This document shows positions 14,159 to 21,214 of a stretch of DNA of 21,214 nt, piece by piece. Positions within the stretch are counted from its first letter, which is position 1. The number at the start of each line of letters is the position of its first letter. Origin of the DNA: JASGDB01 sp049841315 (GTDB taxonomy: Bacteria > Bacteroidota > Bacteroidia > Flavobacteriales > Weeksellaceae); the NCBI GenBank assembly GCA_049841315.1, contig JASGDB010000159.1, forward strand, positions 1 through 21,214. The letters are read 5' to 3'. A program made the position numbers and the translations under genes. The notes under the pieces are model-generated. The model ran no database searches. It was not told the DNA's origin and saw only the letters and a program-made list of their open reading frames with translations.

Positions 14159-14193
14159 GTTTCGGGTTTCAGGTTTAGGGTTTCAAGTTGCGG
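14159..14193. repeat. Five-unit 7-bp tandem array (GTTTCGG)
   Basis: Heptamers GTTTCGG, GTTTCAG, GTTTAGG, GTTTCAA, GTTGCGG lie just upstream of the exonuclease start (14150) and downstream of the toxin gene. They would be in the exonuclease promoter or leader. Confidence 0.8.
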
Positions 14194-14242
14194 GTGTTAC
14201 CTCGAACCCCGAATCACGGAACTCGTATCTGTTTTTTTTTAA

Positions 14243-14539
14243 TTACAATCTTTCTTCCCAAGATTTCGGGTTGCTTCTTCCGTGAAAAATTCCGAATACC
14301 AAAATCCGGTTTTCCTCAACGGAAAAATGAATCTGATACGGAAAATTTTTAAAATTACAAATTCGTATTTGTTTGTATTTCAGAGCGTAATGAAGCGGAT
14401 ATTTTGTGATTCTGCTCAAGCCTTCTTTCAGTTGTTTTAAAAATCGGTTTTCAAGATTTTCTGAAATTTCGGAATAATATTCTACCGCATCTTCGATGTC
14501 CCAAAATGCTTCTTCGGAAATCAGAAGTTGATATTTCAT
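14243..14539 (-). CDS. Type II toxin, RelE/ParE family
   Basis: The 98-residue protein has the ParE/RelE fold pattern: SEEAFWDIEDAVEYYSEIS (N-terminal helices), NRFLKQLKEGLSRITKYPL, IRICNFKNFPYQIHFSVEEN (beta strands) and the end VFGIFHGRSNPKSWEERL with the typical His-Gly-Arg and RNP-type turn. Family members either poison gyrase (ParE) or cut ribosome-bound mRNA (RelE); this sequence looks nearer ParE, but that is a judgment. Its ATG overlaps the antitoxin stop (ATGA), the standard coupling in antitoxin-first modules. Confidence 0.9.
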   Translation of the reverse strand: MKYQLLISEEAFWDIEDAVEYYSEISENLENRFLKQLKEGLSRITKYPLHYALKYKQIRICNFKNFPYQIHFSVEENRILVFGIFHGRSNPKSWEERL

Positions 14540-14754
14540 TTTGTTTCAGCGAGTTTTGCTTCTACTTCTTCCAGCGTGAAAAATTTGGTTTTACCTTCGG
14601 AATACCGCTCCAAACGCTTGTCTAATTCCCGTTTTTGTGCTTCCGTCGGTTCGTTTTCGGTTTCAATGATTTCGGATATTTTTTTCAAAATAGTTTCGTT
14701 CGCCGAACCGACAAATTCCAAAACACGGTTTCTTAAAATTGCAACATTATCCAT
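14536..14754 (-). CDS. Antitoxin, addiction-module component type
   Basis: This 72-residue, highly charged protein is made of helices: MDNVAILRNRVLEFVGSANE, then EIIETENEPTEAQKRELDKR, then LERYSEGKTKFFTLEEVEAK. The end LERYSEGKTKFFTLEEVEAKL is the classic form of short putative addiction-module antitoxins paired with RelE/ParE toxins. It lies upstream of and overlaps the toxin gene by 4 bp. It should bind and neutralise the toxin and, with it, repress the shared promoter at 14775-14782. Confidence 0.88.
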   Translation of the reverse strand: MDNVAILRNRVLEFVGSANETILKKISEIIETENEPTEAQKRELDKRLERYSEGKTKFFTLEEVEAKLAETK

Positions 14755-14774
14755 AATTTGGTAAAATTCTTTTT

Positions 14775-14782
14775 CAAAATTA
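14775..14782 (-). promoter_or_regulatory. Promoter -7 box of the toxin-antitoxin operon
   Basis: The minus strand reads TAATTTTG (exact TAnnTTTG), with TTTTC 20 bases further upstream as a possible -33 box. It overlaps the last codon of pssA and lies 20 bases before the antitoxin ATG, so the pair can be transcribed independently of pssA. Confidence 0.5.
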
Positions 14783-15526
14783 CGAATTTTTTAGGTCTTT
14801 CTGAAAACCCAGCGAAATCAAAATATAATAAATGATAATCAAAGGAAATCCGGCAATTTTAAATATTACCAAAATTAAAATTGAACCGATTAATAAAAAT
14901 AATTTCGGGTAATTGTCTTCCAGTTTTTTGGATTTGAATTTCATTGAAATCATTTTGATTGGCGAGATGAGAAGCCACGAACTTATAATAGTTAATAATA
15001 ACCAAAACGATAAATTAAAAGAAATAATGTTTTCTGAACTTTCAAAAAGTTTATTTGCGAGATAATTTTCTTTCATTAAAAAATAATAAATCCCAAAAAT
15101 CAAAATCGTATTACTCGGTGTATTCAGTCCTTTGAAATAATATTTCTGCTCGTCATCAAGGTTGAAAATCGCCAATCTTAAACAAGAAAAAACGGTAATC
15201 AGAAAACCAAAATATTTGATTTCAAACGGCAGTTCCACTCCAAACAAATGATTTCCAAACGGTTCAAGCAATTTCATCATCGCAACGCCGGGCAAAAATC
15301 CGAAACTGACCATATCCGCCAAAGAATCGAGTTGAGCGCCCAAATTGGAATCGGATTTTAAAAGTCTTGCGACAAATCCGTCCAAAAAATCCAAAACCAA
15401 AGAAACCAAAATACAAATGGCAGCCGTTTCATAATCGCCCGAAAACAGATGAACAATCCCGACACAGCCGGAAAAAAGATTGCCGAGCGTAAAAGCATTG
15501 GCAAGATTGTTTTTGAAAAAATTCAT
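14780..15526 (-). CDS. pssA: CDP-diacylglycerol-serine O-phosphatidyltransferase
   Basis: This 248-residue membrane enzyme of the CDP-alcohol phosphatidyltransferase family has the complete catalytic motif at 46-71: DFLDGFVAR, then Gly63, Asp67 and Asp71, i.e. D-x2-DG-x2-AR-x8-G-x3-D-x3-D. The length, about six to eight TM segments, and the N-terminal start NLANAFTLGNLFSGCVGI agree with phosphatidylserine synthase II, the enzyme joining serine to CDP-diacylglycerol on the way to phosphatidylethanolamine. Phosphatidylglycerophosphate synthase is the main alternative, but the N-terminal TLGNLFSGC pattern favours PssA. The start at 15526 is set by a consensus -7 box 5 bases upstream. Confidence 0.9.
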   Translation of the reverse strand: MNFFKNNLANAFTLGNLFSGCVGIVHLFSGDYETAAICILVSLVLDFLDGFVARLLKSDSNLGAQLDSLADMVSFGFLPGVAMMKLLEPFGNHLFGVELPFEIKYFGFLITVFSCLRLAIFNLDDEQKYYFKGLNTPSNTILIFGIYYFLMKENYLANKLFESSENIISFNLSFWLLLTIISSWLLISPIKMISMKFKSKKLEDNYPKLFLLIGSILILVIFKIAGFPLIIIYYILISLGFQKDLKNS

Positions 15527-15530
15527 TTCG

Positions 15531-15538
15531 CAAAAATA
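15531..15538 (-). promoter_or_regulatory. -7 box of pssA
   Basis: The minus strand reads TATTTTTG, an exact consensus match 5 bases before the ATG. The transcript would begin at or very near the start codon (leaderless or nearly so). Confidence 0.5.
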
Positions 15539-15596
15539 AGGATTTTGTTGAATGTTGGAGGCTTTATAACGCCGGAACTATTACATAATTTATTAT

Positions 15597-15692
15597 TTAT
15601 ACTCAATAAAAAGCAAGGTTTAATATTTTCTATTGTATATAATCAATAAATTTTATATTTTCGCACGGTTTATAACTTATACTCAATAAAAA
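15597..15692 (+). repeat. Three copies of ATACTCAATAAA at 40-bp spacing
   Basis: ATACTCAATAAA starts at 15599 and again at 15679, and ATAATCAATAAA (one mismatch) starts at 15639, so the copies are exactly 40 bp apart, close to four helical turns. The outer copies extend to 16 identical bases (15597-15612 and 15677-15692). The middle copy lies between the proposed -33 and -7 boxes, and the last abuts the ATG of the AAA ATPase gene. The layout suits a multi-site operator; the cognate regulator is unknown. Confidence 0.7.
15633..15663 (+). promoter_or_regulatory. Promoter of the AAA/DUF4143 gene
   Basis: TTG at 15633-15635 and TATTTTCG at 15656-15663, separated by 20 bases, fit the Bacteroidota -33/-7 promoter. 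The start would lie near 15669, giving a leader of about 24 bases. The middle ATAATCAATAAA copy sits in the spacer. Confidence 0.5.
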
Positions 15693-16901
15693 ATGGAGTT
15701 CATCAGCAGGGATTTATACAGCAATCGCATTCGTCCTTTTATAGATAAAGGCGTGATAAAAGTATTGACAGGACAAAGACGAGTGGGTAAAAGTTATATT
15801 TTGTTTCAGATGATGAGCGAAATAAAAAATGAAAATCCCGATGCAAACATCATCTATATCAATAAGGAACAGGACGAGTTCAGAACCATTAAAACAGATG
15901 AAGATTTGTCGGTTTATATTGAGGGAAAATTAGTGAAAAACAGCAAAAATTATTTGTTTATAGACGAAATTCAGGAAATTGAACATTTTGAAAATACTTT
16001 GCGGAGTTTACAGGCAAAAGAGCAATGCGATATTTTCATCACCGGAAGCAATGCCAAAATGCTGTCGAGCGAACTTTCTACTTATTTGTCGGGTCGTTAT
16101 GTGGAATTTAGAATACACAGTTTGTCTTACCTGGAATTTTTGGAATTTCATCAATTGGAAGACAATGACAATTCGTTGCGGAAATTTTTAACTTACGGCG
16201 GATTGCCTCACCTTTCCCGTTTGGAATTGTCGGACGAAGTGGCTTTTGAGTATCTTAAAAACGTGTATTCCACCATATTGCTCAAAGATGTCGTAAGCCG
16301 GGAAAACATCAGAAATGTGGATTTTTTGGAAACACTTTCCGATTATTTGGCCGATAATGTCGGCAATTTGTTTTCTGCAAACAATATTCATAAATTTCTG
16401 AAATCGCAACGGATAGATATTTCCGTAAATCTGATTATCAATTACTTAAAGGCGTTAAGCAATGCTTATATCGTCAATAAAGTGCAGCGCATTGATGTAA
16501 AAGGTCTGAAAAAATTTGAAATCGGCGACAAATATTATTTTGAGGATTTGGGGCTTCGCAACTGCAAACAACACCTCGAATTTGCAAGCGACATCGGAAA
16601 ATTGATGGAAAATGCCGTTTATCAGCATCTGAAAGTACACAATTACGAGGTTTATGTCGGGAAAATGGATAATCTGGAAATCGATTTTGTCGGAATAAAA
16701 AATGACCAAAAAATTTATGTTCAAGTGGCTTATTTGTTACACGATGAAAAAACCAAAGAACGGGAATTTGGCAACCTGCTGAAAATCGATAATAATTACA
16801 AAAAATACGTCGTTACGCTGGATAACTTTAATTCGGGAACAAATTATAAAGGCATCGAACAACTACATTTACGGGAATTTCTCAAACAAAATGAATTTTA
16901 A
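15693..16901 (+). CDS. AAA-family ATPase with DUF4143 domain
   Basis: In this 402-residue protein an N-terminal AAA domain carries Walker A GQRRVGKS (27-34), Walker B YLFIDEIQ (Asp91, Glu92) and the sensor region ITGSNAKMLSSELSTYLSGR (116-135). A winged-helix-like middle part follows (about 205-270). The C-terminal DUF4143 part has MENAVY (305-310) and EIDFVG...YVQVAY (329-347), which resembles a PD-(D/E)xK-like nuclease core although the last Lys is replaced (QVA). These proteins are common in bacteria and archaea, often in many copies, and their function is unknown; mobile-element and nucleic-acid roles have been suggested. No obvious partner is adjacent. It carries its own promoter with repeats. 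Confidence 0.9.
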   Translation: MEFISRDLYSNRIRPFIDKGVIKVLTGQRRVGKSYILFQMMSEIKNENPDANIIYINKEQDEFRTIKTDEDLSVYIEGKLVKNSKNYLFIDEIQEIEHFENTLRSLQAKEQCDIFITGSNAKMLSSELSTYLSGRYVEFRIHSLSYLEFLEFHQLEDNDNSLRKFLTYGGLPHLSRLELSDEVAFEYLKNVYSTILLKDVVSRENIRNVDFLETLSDYLADNVGNLFSANNIHKFLKSQRIDISVNLIINYLKALSNAYIVNKVQRIDVKGLKKFEIGDKYYFEDLGLRNCKQHLEFASDIGKLMENAVYQHLKVHNYEVYVGKMDNLEIDFVGIKNDQKIYVQVAYLLHDEKTKEREFGNLLKIDNNYKKYVVTLDNFNSGTNYKGIEQLHLREFLKQNEF

Positions 16902-16952
16902 AATGTCGATTTTTTTCGCTTCACAGATTACAAAAACACACCCTATTTTTTT

Positions 16953-16960
16953 TAATTTTG
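16953..16960 (+). promoter_or_regulatory. -7 box of the LTA-synthase-like gene
   Basis: TAATTTTG is an exact TAnnTTTG match, 4 bases before the ATG at 16965, implying a leaderless or nearly leaderless mRNA. Confidence 0.4.
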
Positions 16961-16964
16961 CCAA

Positions 16965-18884
16965 ATGAAAGAATTTAGATTTCAGGAGATTTTTGCCTTA
17001 GTTTACAGAATTTTTTTGGTGTTTTTCTTTTACCAGATTGCCAGATTTCTGTTTTGGATTTTCAACAGGAATCTCATCAAAATCGACAGCGTTTCGGATT
17101 ATTTTTCGCTGTCGTATTACGGAACGGCGTTTGATACGACCGCAATTTTGTATGTCAATTCGGTTTTTATTTTGCTGAGCCTTGTTCCGATGGTCATTAA
17201 TTCCAAAAAATCGTATCAGAAATTTTTGTTTTGGTGGTATTTTATCACAAACGGAATGACTTATGCGATGAATTTCGGGGATTTTATCTATTACAGATTC
17301 AGCCAGTCGAGATTGACTTCGGCGGTAATTTCCGTTGGCGAAAATGAAAATAATCTCGGAAAAGTCTTTGTTAATGCCGTTTTGCAGAATCCGCTGGTTT
17401 TGATTTCTTTTGTTCTTTGTATTTGGTTTTGGATTTTTCTTTACAAAAAAGTGAAAATTACCGAGAGAAAACCGCAGAAACTGATTCCGTATTTTATATC
17501 ATCAATTCTCGTTTTGTGCGGCGTTGCAACTTTGGTTGTCGGCGGAATCAGAGGCGATTTCAAACATTCCACAAGACCGATTAATCTGGTTGATGCCAAC
17601 AAACACGTGAAAAATCCGTTGCAGGCAAATGTCGTTCTCAACAGCGTTTTTTCGTTTTTCAGAACGATTAATAAAACCAATTTCCATATTGTGCATTTCG
17701 TTGATGATAAGTTTATTGAAGAAAATATCCGTCCTTATAAAGAATATCACAGAGATATTTCTCCGAAACCGAACGTCGTGATTTTCATAATGGAAAGTTT
17801 CGGGAAAGAATATTCGGGCGCGTTCAACCGAAATACGGACATCAAAAATTTTGTATCATACACGCCGTTTTTCGACAGTCTGGCGAGTGAGAGTTTGATT
17901 TTTACCAACGCTTTTGCGAACGGACGGCAATCCATTCACGGAATGAGCAGTGTTTTAGCGGGGATTCCGAGTTTGACCGATGCGTTCACGAGTTCGCCTT
18001 ATTCCAACCAAAAAATCCAATCGATTGTTTCGGTTTGTAACGAAATGGGCTATGACACGGGTTTTTTTCACGGTGCTCCAAACGGAAGTATGGGTTTTTT
18101 GGGATTCGGAAATATTCTCGGATTCAAACATTATTTCGGGAAAAACGAATATCATAACGATAAAGATTTTGACGGAATGTGGGCAATTTGGGACGAACCG
18201 TTTTTTCAATATTTCGCTAATAATATCGGGAAAAATCAGCCGTTTATGGCAACACTGTTTTCGGCTTCTTCGCACGACCCTTTCAAAATTCCCGAAAAAT
18301 ACAAAGGAAAATTCCGAAAAGGAACTTTGGACATTCACGAGCCGATTCAATATACGGATTTTGCACTCAAAAAATTCTTTGAAACGGCAAGCAAAAAATC
18401 TTGGTATCAGAACACGATTTTTGTGATAACGGCAGACCACACCAATCAGACGTATTATCCCGAATATCAAAAACCGATGAACCGTTTTGCGATTCCGCTG
18501 CTCTTTTTCTCCCCGAATCCGAAATTTAATCTGAAAGGCAGCGACGAAAGATTGGCACAGCAAATCGATATTTACCCGACTTTGGCGGATTTGCTCGGCT
18601 ACAACAAAAAAATCCGAAGTTGGGGCAGAAGTCTGGTTTCCGAGAAAAATGAAGATGCCATCATTGTCAATTCCGATGCGATTAACGAGCAGATGATGAT
18701 TGGGAATTACATTTATATATTTGACGGAAAAGAAGTTACGGGAATCTATGACAAAACCGATTTGGCATTATCCAAAAATATTCTGACAAAAAATCCCAAT
18801 CCCGAACAAAAATTGGGAATCGAAAAAGTAAAAGGCTGGTATCAGGATTATATGGACAGAGTGATTAACAGGAAGTTGGAGTGA
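16965..18884 (+). CDS. LTA-synthase-family membrane sulfatase-fold protein
   Basis: In this 639-residue protein the N-terminus has five TM segments (about 12-33, 55-78, 86-104, 142-161, 174-194), followed by an extracytoplasmic alkaline-phosphatase/sulfatase domain (268-600). Metal and catalytic residues are visible: Glu277 (IMESFG), Ser323 (GRQSIHGM) at the position of the LtaS nucleophile Thr, His437 (SASSHDPF), and Asp491-His492 (ITADHTN). The family transfers phosphoglycerol or phosphoethanolamine to envelope glycans or lipids. A Gram-negative flavobacterium has no lipoteichoic acid, so the acceptor is probably a lipid A, glycolipid or periplasmic glycan; this is inference. Start at 16965, just after a consensus -7 box. 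Monocistronic. Confidence 0.88.
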   Translation: MKEFRFQEIFALVYRIFLVFFFYQIARFLFWIFNRNLIKIDSVSDYFSLSYYGTAFDTTAILYVNSVFILLSLVPMVINSKKSYQKFLFWWYFITNGMTYAMNFGDFIYYRFSQSRLTSAVISVGENENNLGKVFVNAVLQNPLVLISFVLCIWFWIFLYKKVKITERKPQKLIPYFISSILVLCGVATLVVGGIRGDFKHSTRPINLVDANKHVKNPLQANVVLNSVFSFFRTINKTNFHIVHFVDDKFIEENIRPYKEYHRDISPKPNVVIFIMESFGKEYSGAFNRNTDIKNFVSYTPFFDSLASESLIFTNAFANGRQSIHGMSSVLAGIPSLTDAFTSSPYSNQKIQSIVSVCNEMGYDTGFFHGAPNGSMGFLGFGNILGFKHYFGKNEYHNDKDFDGMWAIWDEPFFQYFANNIGKNQPFMATLFSASSHDPFKIPEKYKGKFRKGTLDIHEPIQYTDFALKKFFETASKKSWYQNTIFVITADHTNQTYYPEYQKPMNRFAIPLLFFSPNPKFNLKGSDERLAQQIDIYPTLADLLGYNKKIRSWGRSLVSEKNEDAIIVNSDAINEQMMIGNYIYIFDGKEVTGIYDKTDLALSKNILTKNPNPEQKLGIEKVKGWYQDYMDRVINRKLE

Positions 18885-18906
18885 GATTTTTTTAGTAAAA
18901 TCGGAA

Positions 18907-18944
18907 TATTTTTGTTTCAACAAAGGCAAACTTTTTTGTTGAAA
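18907..18944 (+). other. Hairpin and TATTTTTG box downstream of the LTA-synthase-like gene
   Basis: A perfect 10-bp stem (TTTCAACAAA at 18915-18924 with TTTGTTGAAA at 18935-18944) is preceded by TATTTTTG at 18907-18914. Without a U-tract after it the hairpin is a poor terminator. If the box is a gyrB promoter, the hairpin would start the gyrB leader. Confidence 0.35.
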
Positions 18945-18985
18945 ACTCGTTTCGATTCCCCCTTTCGCATCTCAAAAAAAATCAC

Positions 18986-18993
18986 GATATTTG
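18986..18993 (+). promoter_or_regulatory. Candidate -7 box of gyrB
   Basis: GATATTTG, with TTTCG at 18963-18967 eighteen bases upstream, gives a fair -33/-7 pair and a leader of about 85-90 bases. It competes with the TATTTTTG at 18907. Confidence 0.35.
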
Positions 18994-19050
18994 TGAGCAT
19001 TTTTTAATTAAAAAAAAGAAAAAGTCAGGTTGTCTTTCAAATAAAAAATT

Positions 19051-19078
19051 TTGAACGTTAAACCTTAAACTTTGAACA
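19051..19078 (+). repeat. Four 7-bp tandem units (TTRAACN) in the gyrB leader
   Basis: TTGAACG, TTAAACC, TTAAACT, TTGAACA run in perfect phase and end 7 bases before the gyrB ATG. They occupy the place where ribosomes would bind. Confidence 0.8.
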
Positions 19079-19085
19079 AAACAAT

Positions 19086-21020
19086 ATGAGTCAGAAACAA
19101 TATACAGCGAGTAGTATTCAGGCATTGGAGGGAATGGAGCACGTGCGTATGCGTCCTTCAATGTACATTGGAGATGTGGGAGTGAGAGGTCTTCATCACT
19201 TGGTTTATGAGGTGGTGGATAATTCCATTGACGAGGCATTAGCCGGATATTGCGACACCATTACGGTTGCCATTAAGGAAGGAAACGCTATCGAAGTAAC
19301 CGACAACGGTCGTGGTATTCCGGTGGATTTTCACGAAAAAGAACAGAAATCCGCCCTCGAAGTGGTAATGACCAAAATCGGAGCAGGAGGAAAATTCGAT
19401 AAGGATTCCTACAAAGTTTCCGGAGGTCTTCACGGAGTGGGAGTTTCCTGTGTGAACGCACTTTCCAACAAAATGGTAACAACGGTTTACAGAGACGGAA
19501 ACATTTATCAGCAGGAATATTCCAAAGGAAAAGCACTGACAGGAGTGGAAGAAATCGGGAAAAGCGATAAGAGAGGAACAATGCAGTTCTTCCAGCCCGA
19601 TGATACCATTTTTACCGAACTCGTTTACAATTACGATACATTAGCCAACCGTTTGAGAGAGCTTTCTTTCTTAAATAAAGGAATCACAATCACGCTGACC
19701 GACGAAAGAGAAAAACTGGAAGACGGAACGTTCAGAACGGAGCAGTTTCATTCGGACGGCGGTTTGAAAGAATTTGTTGAATACATCGACGGAAACCGTG
19801 AATCCATTATGGAACACGTGATTTTTATGGAGGGCGAAAGAGACGATATTCCGGTGGAAGTAGCGATGCGTTACAACACGTCTTTCAACGAAAATCTACA
19901 TTCTTACGTGAATAACATCAATACTCACGAAGGAGGAACGCATTTGGCAGGTTTCAGAAGAGCTTTAACGAGAACTTTGAAAAAATATGCCGACGAATTG
20001 GGACTTCCTGCGAAAGAAAAAGTAGAAGTTACGGGAGACGATTTCCGTGAAGGTCTTACGGCGGTAATTTCCGTAAAGGTAATGGAGCCGCAGTTTGAAG
20101 GACAAACCAAAACCAAATTAGGAAACTCCGAAGTTTCGGGAGCAGTTGATAAAATCGTGGGCGAAATGCTGACGAATTTCCTTGAAGAAAACCCGAACGA
20201 AGCAAAAACGATTGTTCAGAAAGTAGTTCTGGCAGCGAAAGCAAGACAGGCAGCAAAAAAAGCCCGTGAAATGGTTCAGCGTAAATCTCCGATGGGAGGA
20301 AGCGGACTTCCGGGAAAACTTTCCGACTGTTCTTCAAAAGACCCTGCCGAATCCGAAATTTTCTTGGTGGAGGGAGATTCCGCAGGTGGAACGGCTAAAC
20401 AAGGTCGTGATAGACATTTCCAAGCGATTTTGCCTTTAAGAGGTAAAATTCTGAACGTTGAAAAATCAATGCTTCATAAAGTGTACGACAACGAAGAAAT
20501 TAAAAATATTTATACAGCGTTAGGCGTTTCCGTAGGAACGGAAGAAGATTCCAAAGCGTTGAATATGAGCAAACTGCGTTATCATAAAATTGTGATTATG
20601 ACCGATGCCGATATCGACGGTTCTCACATTTCGACATTGATTCTTACGTTTTTCTTCCGTTATATGAAGGAACTGATTGAAAACGGTTACATTTATATCG
20701 CTCAGCCGCCTTTATATTTATTGAAAAAAGGAAACAAAAAAGTCTATGCTTACAACGAAAAAGAGCGTGAAGAATTTACTTTGGAAATGGCTCCGGACGG
20801 AAAAGGAGTAGAAGTGCAGCGTTACAAAGGTTTGGGAGAAATGAATCCGGAACAGCTTTGGGAAACCACTTTGAATCCTGAACACAGAATCCTGAAACAG
20901 GTAAATATAGACAACGCAGTAGAAGCAGACAGCACTTTCTCAATGTTAATGGGCGATGAAGTACCGCCAAGACGAGAATTTATCGAGAAAAATGCGATAT
21001 ATGCGAATATTGATGCGTAA
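19086..21020 (+). CDS. gyrB: DNA gyrase subunit B
   Basis: The 644-residue ATPase subunit of DNA gyrase works with GyrA to introduce negative supercoils. The GHKL ATPase has Glu42 and Asn46 (YEVVDNSIDEALAG), Asp73 (TDNGRGIP) and the Gly-rich lid GGLHGVGVSCVNALS. The transducer follows, then the TOPRIM domain with EGDSAGG (Glu429) and the metal triad DADID (507-511), then the GyrA-contact tail with QRYKGLGEMNPEQLWETTL. The length is as in Bacteroidota GyrB, without the enterobacterial insertion of about 165 residues. The ATG at 19086 gives the expected MSQKQYTASSIQALEGMEHV start. Topoisomerase IV ParE is the alternative, but the EGDSAGGTAKQGRDR form favours gyrase. The gene is complete and ends in a strong terminator. 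Confidence 0.97.
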   Translation: MSQKQYTASSIQALEGMEHVRMRPSMYIGDVGVRGLHHLVYEVVDNSIDEALAGYCDTITVAIKEGNAIEVTDNGRGIPVDFHEKEQKSALEVVMTKIGAGGKFDKDSYKVSGGLHGVGVSCVNALSNKMVTTVYRDGNIYQQEYSKGKALTGVEEIGKSDKRGTMQFFQPDDTIFTELVYNYDTLANRLRELSFLNKGITITLTDEREKLEDGTFRTEQFHSDGGLKEFVEYIDGNRESIMEHVIFMEGERDDIPVEVAMRYNTSFNENLHSYVNNINTHEGGTHLAGFRRALTRTLKKYADELGLPAKEKVEVTGDDFREGLTAVISVKVMEPQFEGQTKTKLGNSEVSGAVDKIVGEMLTNFLEENPNEAKTIVQKVVLAAKARQAAKKAREMVQRKSPMGGSGLPGKLSDCSSKDPAESEIFLVEGDSAGGTAKQGRDRHFQAILPLRGKILNVEKSMLHKVYDNEEIKNIYTALGVSVGTEEDSKALNMSKLRYHKIVIMTDADIDGSHISTLILTFFFRYMKELIENGYIYIAQPPLYLLKKGNKKVYAYNEKEREEFTLEMAPDGKGVEVQRYKGLGEMNPEQLWETTLNPEHRILKQVNIDNAVEADSTFSMLMGDEVPPRREFIEKNAIYANIDA

Positions 21021-21039
21021 TCCGTTTTAAATAAAATTG

Positions 21040-21068
21040 AAAACCTCCTTTTTCGGGAGGTTTTTTTG
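21040..21068 (+). terminator. gyrB terminator
   Basis: A stem AAAACCTCC (21040-21048) pairs with GGAGGTTTT (21056-21064), with a 7-base loop and a T-tract to 21067, 19 bases after the gyrB stop. Confidence 0.9.
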
Positions 21069-21149
21069 TTATCAATTAGAAAAAATAAGGTTCTTCGACA
21101 AAAACTGTGGATTTTAAAATTAACATTTATCTATAAATTCTCAATTTCT

Positions 21150-21175
21150 GTTCTTTTGTCTTGAAACAAAAGAAC
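21150..21175. repeat. 10-bp inverted repeat at the right edge
   Basis: GTTCTTTTGT (21150-21159) and ACAAAAGAAC (21166-21175) are perfect complements around CTTGAA. The following bases (CAAAAGTTCAAGACTTGG and on to the end) look like the left part of a dispersed repeat I remember from Chryseobacterium genomes; it runs off the window, so its extent cannot be seen. Confidence 0.5.
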
Positions 21176-21214
21176 CAAAAGTTCAAGACTTGGAAACTCG
21201 GCTAAAATTTTAAA

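Noticed and set aside
17955..18563. Minus-strand frame of 202 codons inside the LTA-synthase-like gene
   Set aside because: Arg/Phe/Ile-rich antisense shadow with no recognisable domain; the plus-strand gene is certain.

Overview
The window looks like chromosomal DNA from a flavobacterium of the Bacteroidota, most likely the Chryseobacterium/Kaistella/Elizabethkingia group (Weeksellaceae). The evidence is an AT-rich genome, promoters of the Bacteroidota TAnnTTTG type, few Shine-Dalgarno sequences, a beta-helix protein with a type IX secretion (T9SS) C-terminal sorting domain, lipoproteins with acidic residues after the lipidated Cys, and flavobacterial-type GyrB and nitronate-monooxygenase sequences. 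The genus is an inference from protein similarity as I remember it; no search was run. I see no tRNA, rRNA, CRISPR array, insertion sequence or prophage gene.

Layout. 1-1010: gene-poor DNA with a nested cluster of short inverted REP-like repeats, a PrcB-like lipoprotein gene, and one more copy of the repeat beside a strong terminator. 1029-2781: two-gene ABC exporter operon (minus). 2902-3138: small three-TM protein. 3214-4197: nitronate monooxygenase/FabK-like flavoprotein (minus). 4314-5747: secreted beta-helix T9SS substrate (minus). 5855-6724: aldo/keto reductase, convergent with an orphan BlaI-type repressor with a poly-Lys tail (6727-7206). 7461-10059: cationic amino-acid permease and a secreted BNR/Ycf48-like protein. 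10061-10216: probable gene remnant.

10226-11500 is a very AT-rich accessory module. It holds an XRE regulator divergent from a two-gene operon. The first gene encodes an exported protein with four Cys in its hydrophobic last 46 residues; the second, starting 1 nt later, encodes an 80-residue two-TM protein. A perfect 7-bp inverted repeat lies between the divergent genes and a hairpin with a U-rich tail closes the operon. This is the best candidate here for an undescribed system, possibly a secreted peptide (bacteriocin-like or signalling) with a membrane partner; the function is a hypothesis.

11597-21020 is mostly housekeeping: MscS channel, HAD phosphatase, DEDDh exonuclease with a C-terminal extension, a ParE/RelE toxin-antitoxin pair, phosphatidylserine synthase (pssA), an AAA/DUF4143 ATPase behind a three-copy 40-bp-spaced repeat, an LTA-synthase-type membrane sulfatase-fold enzyme, and gyrB. 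Intergenic gaps here carry three short tandem arrays with 7- or 8-bp units.
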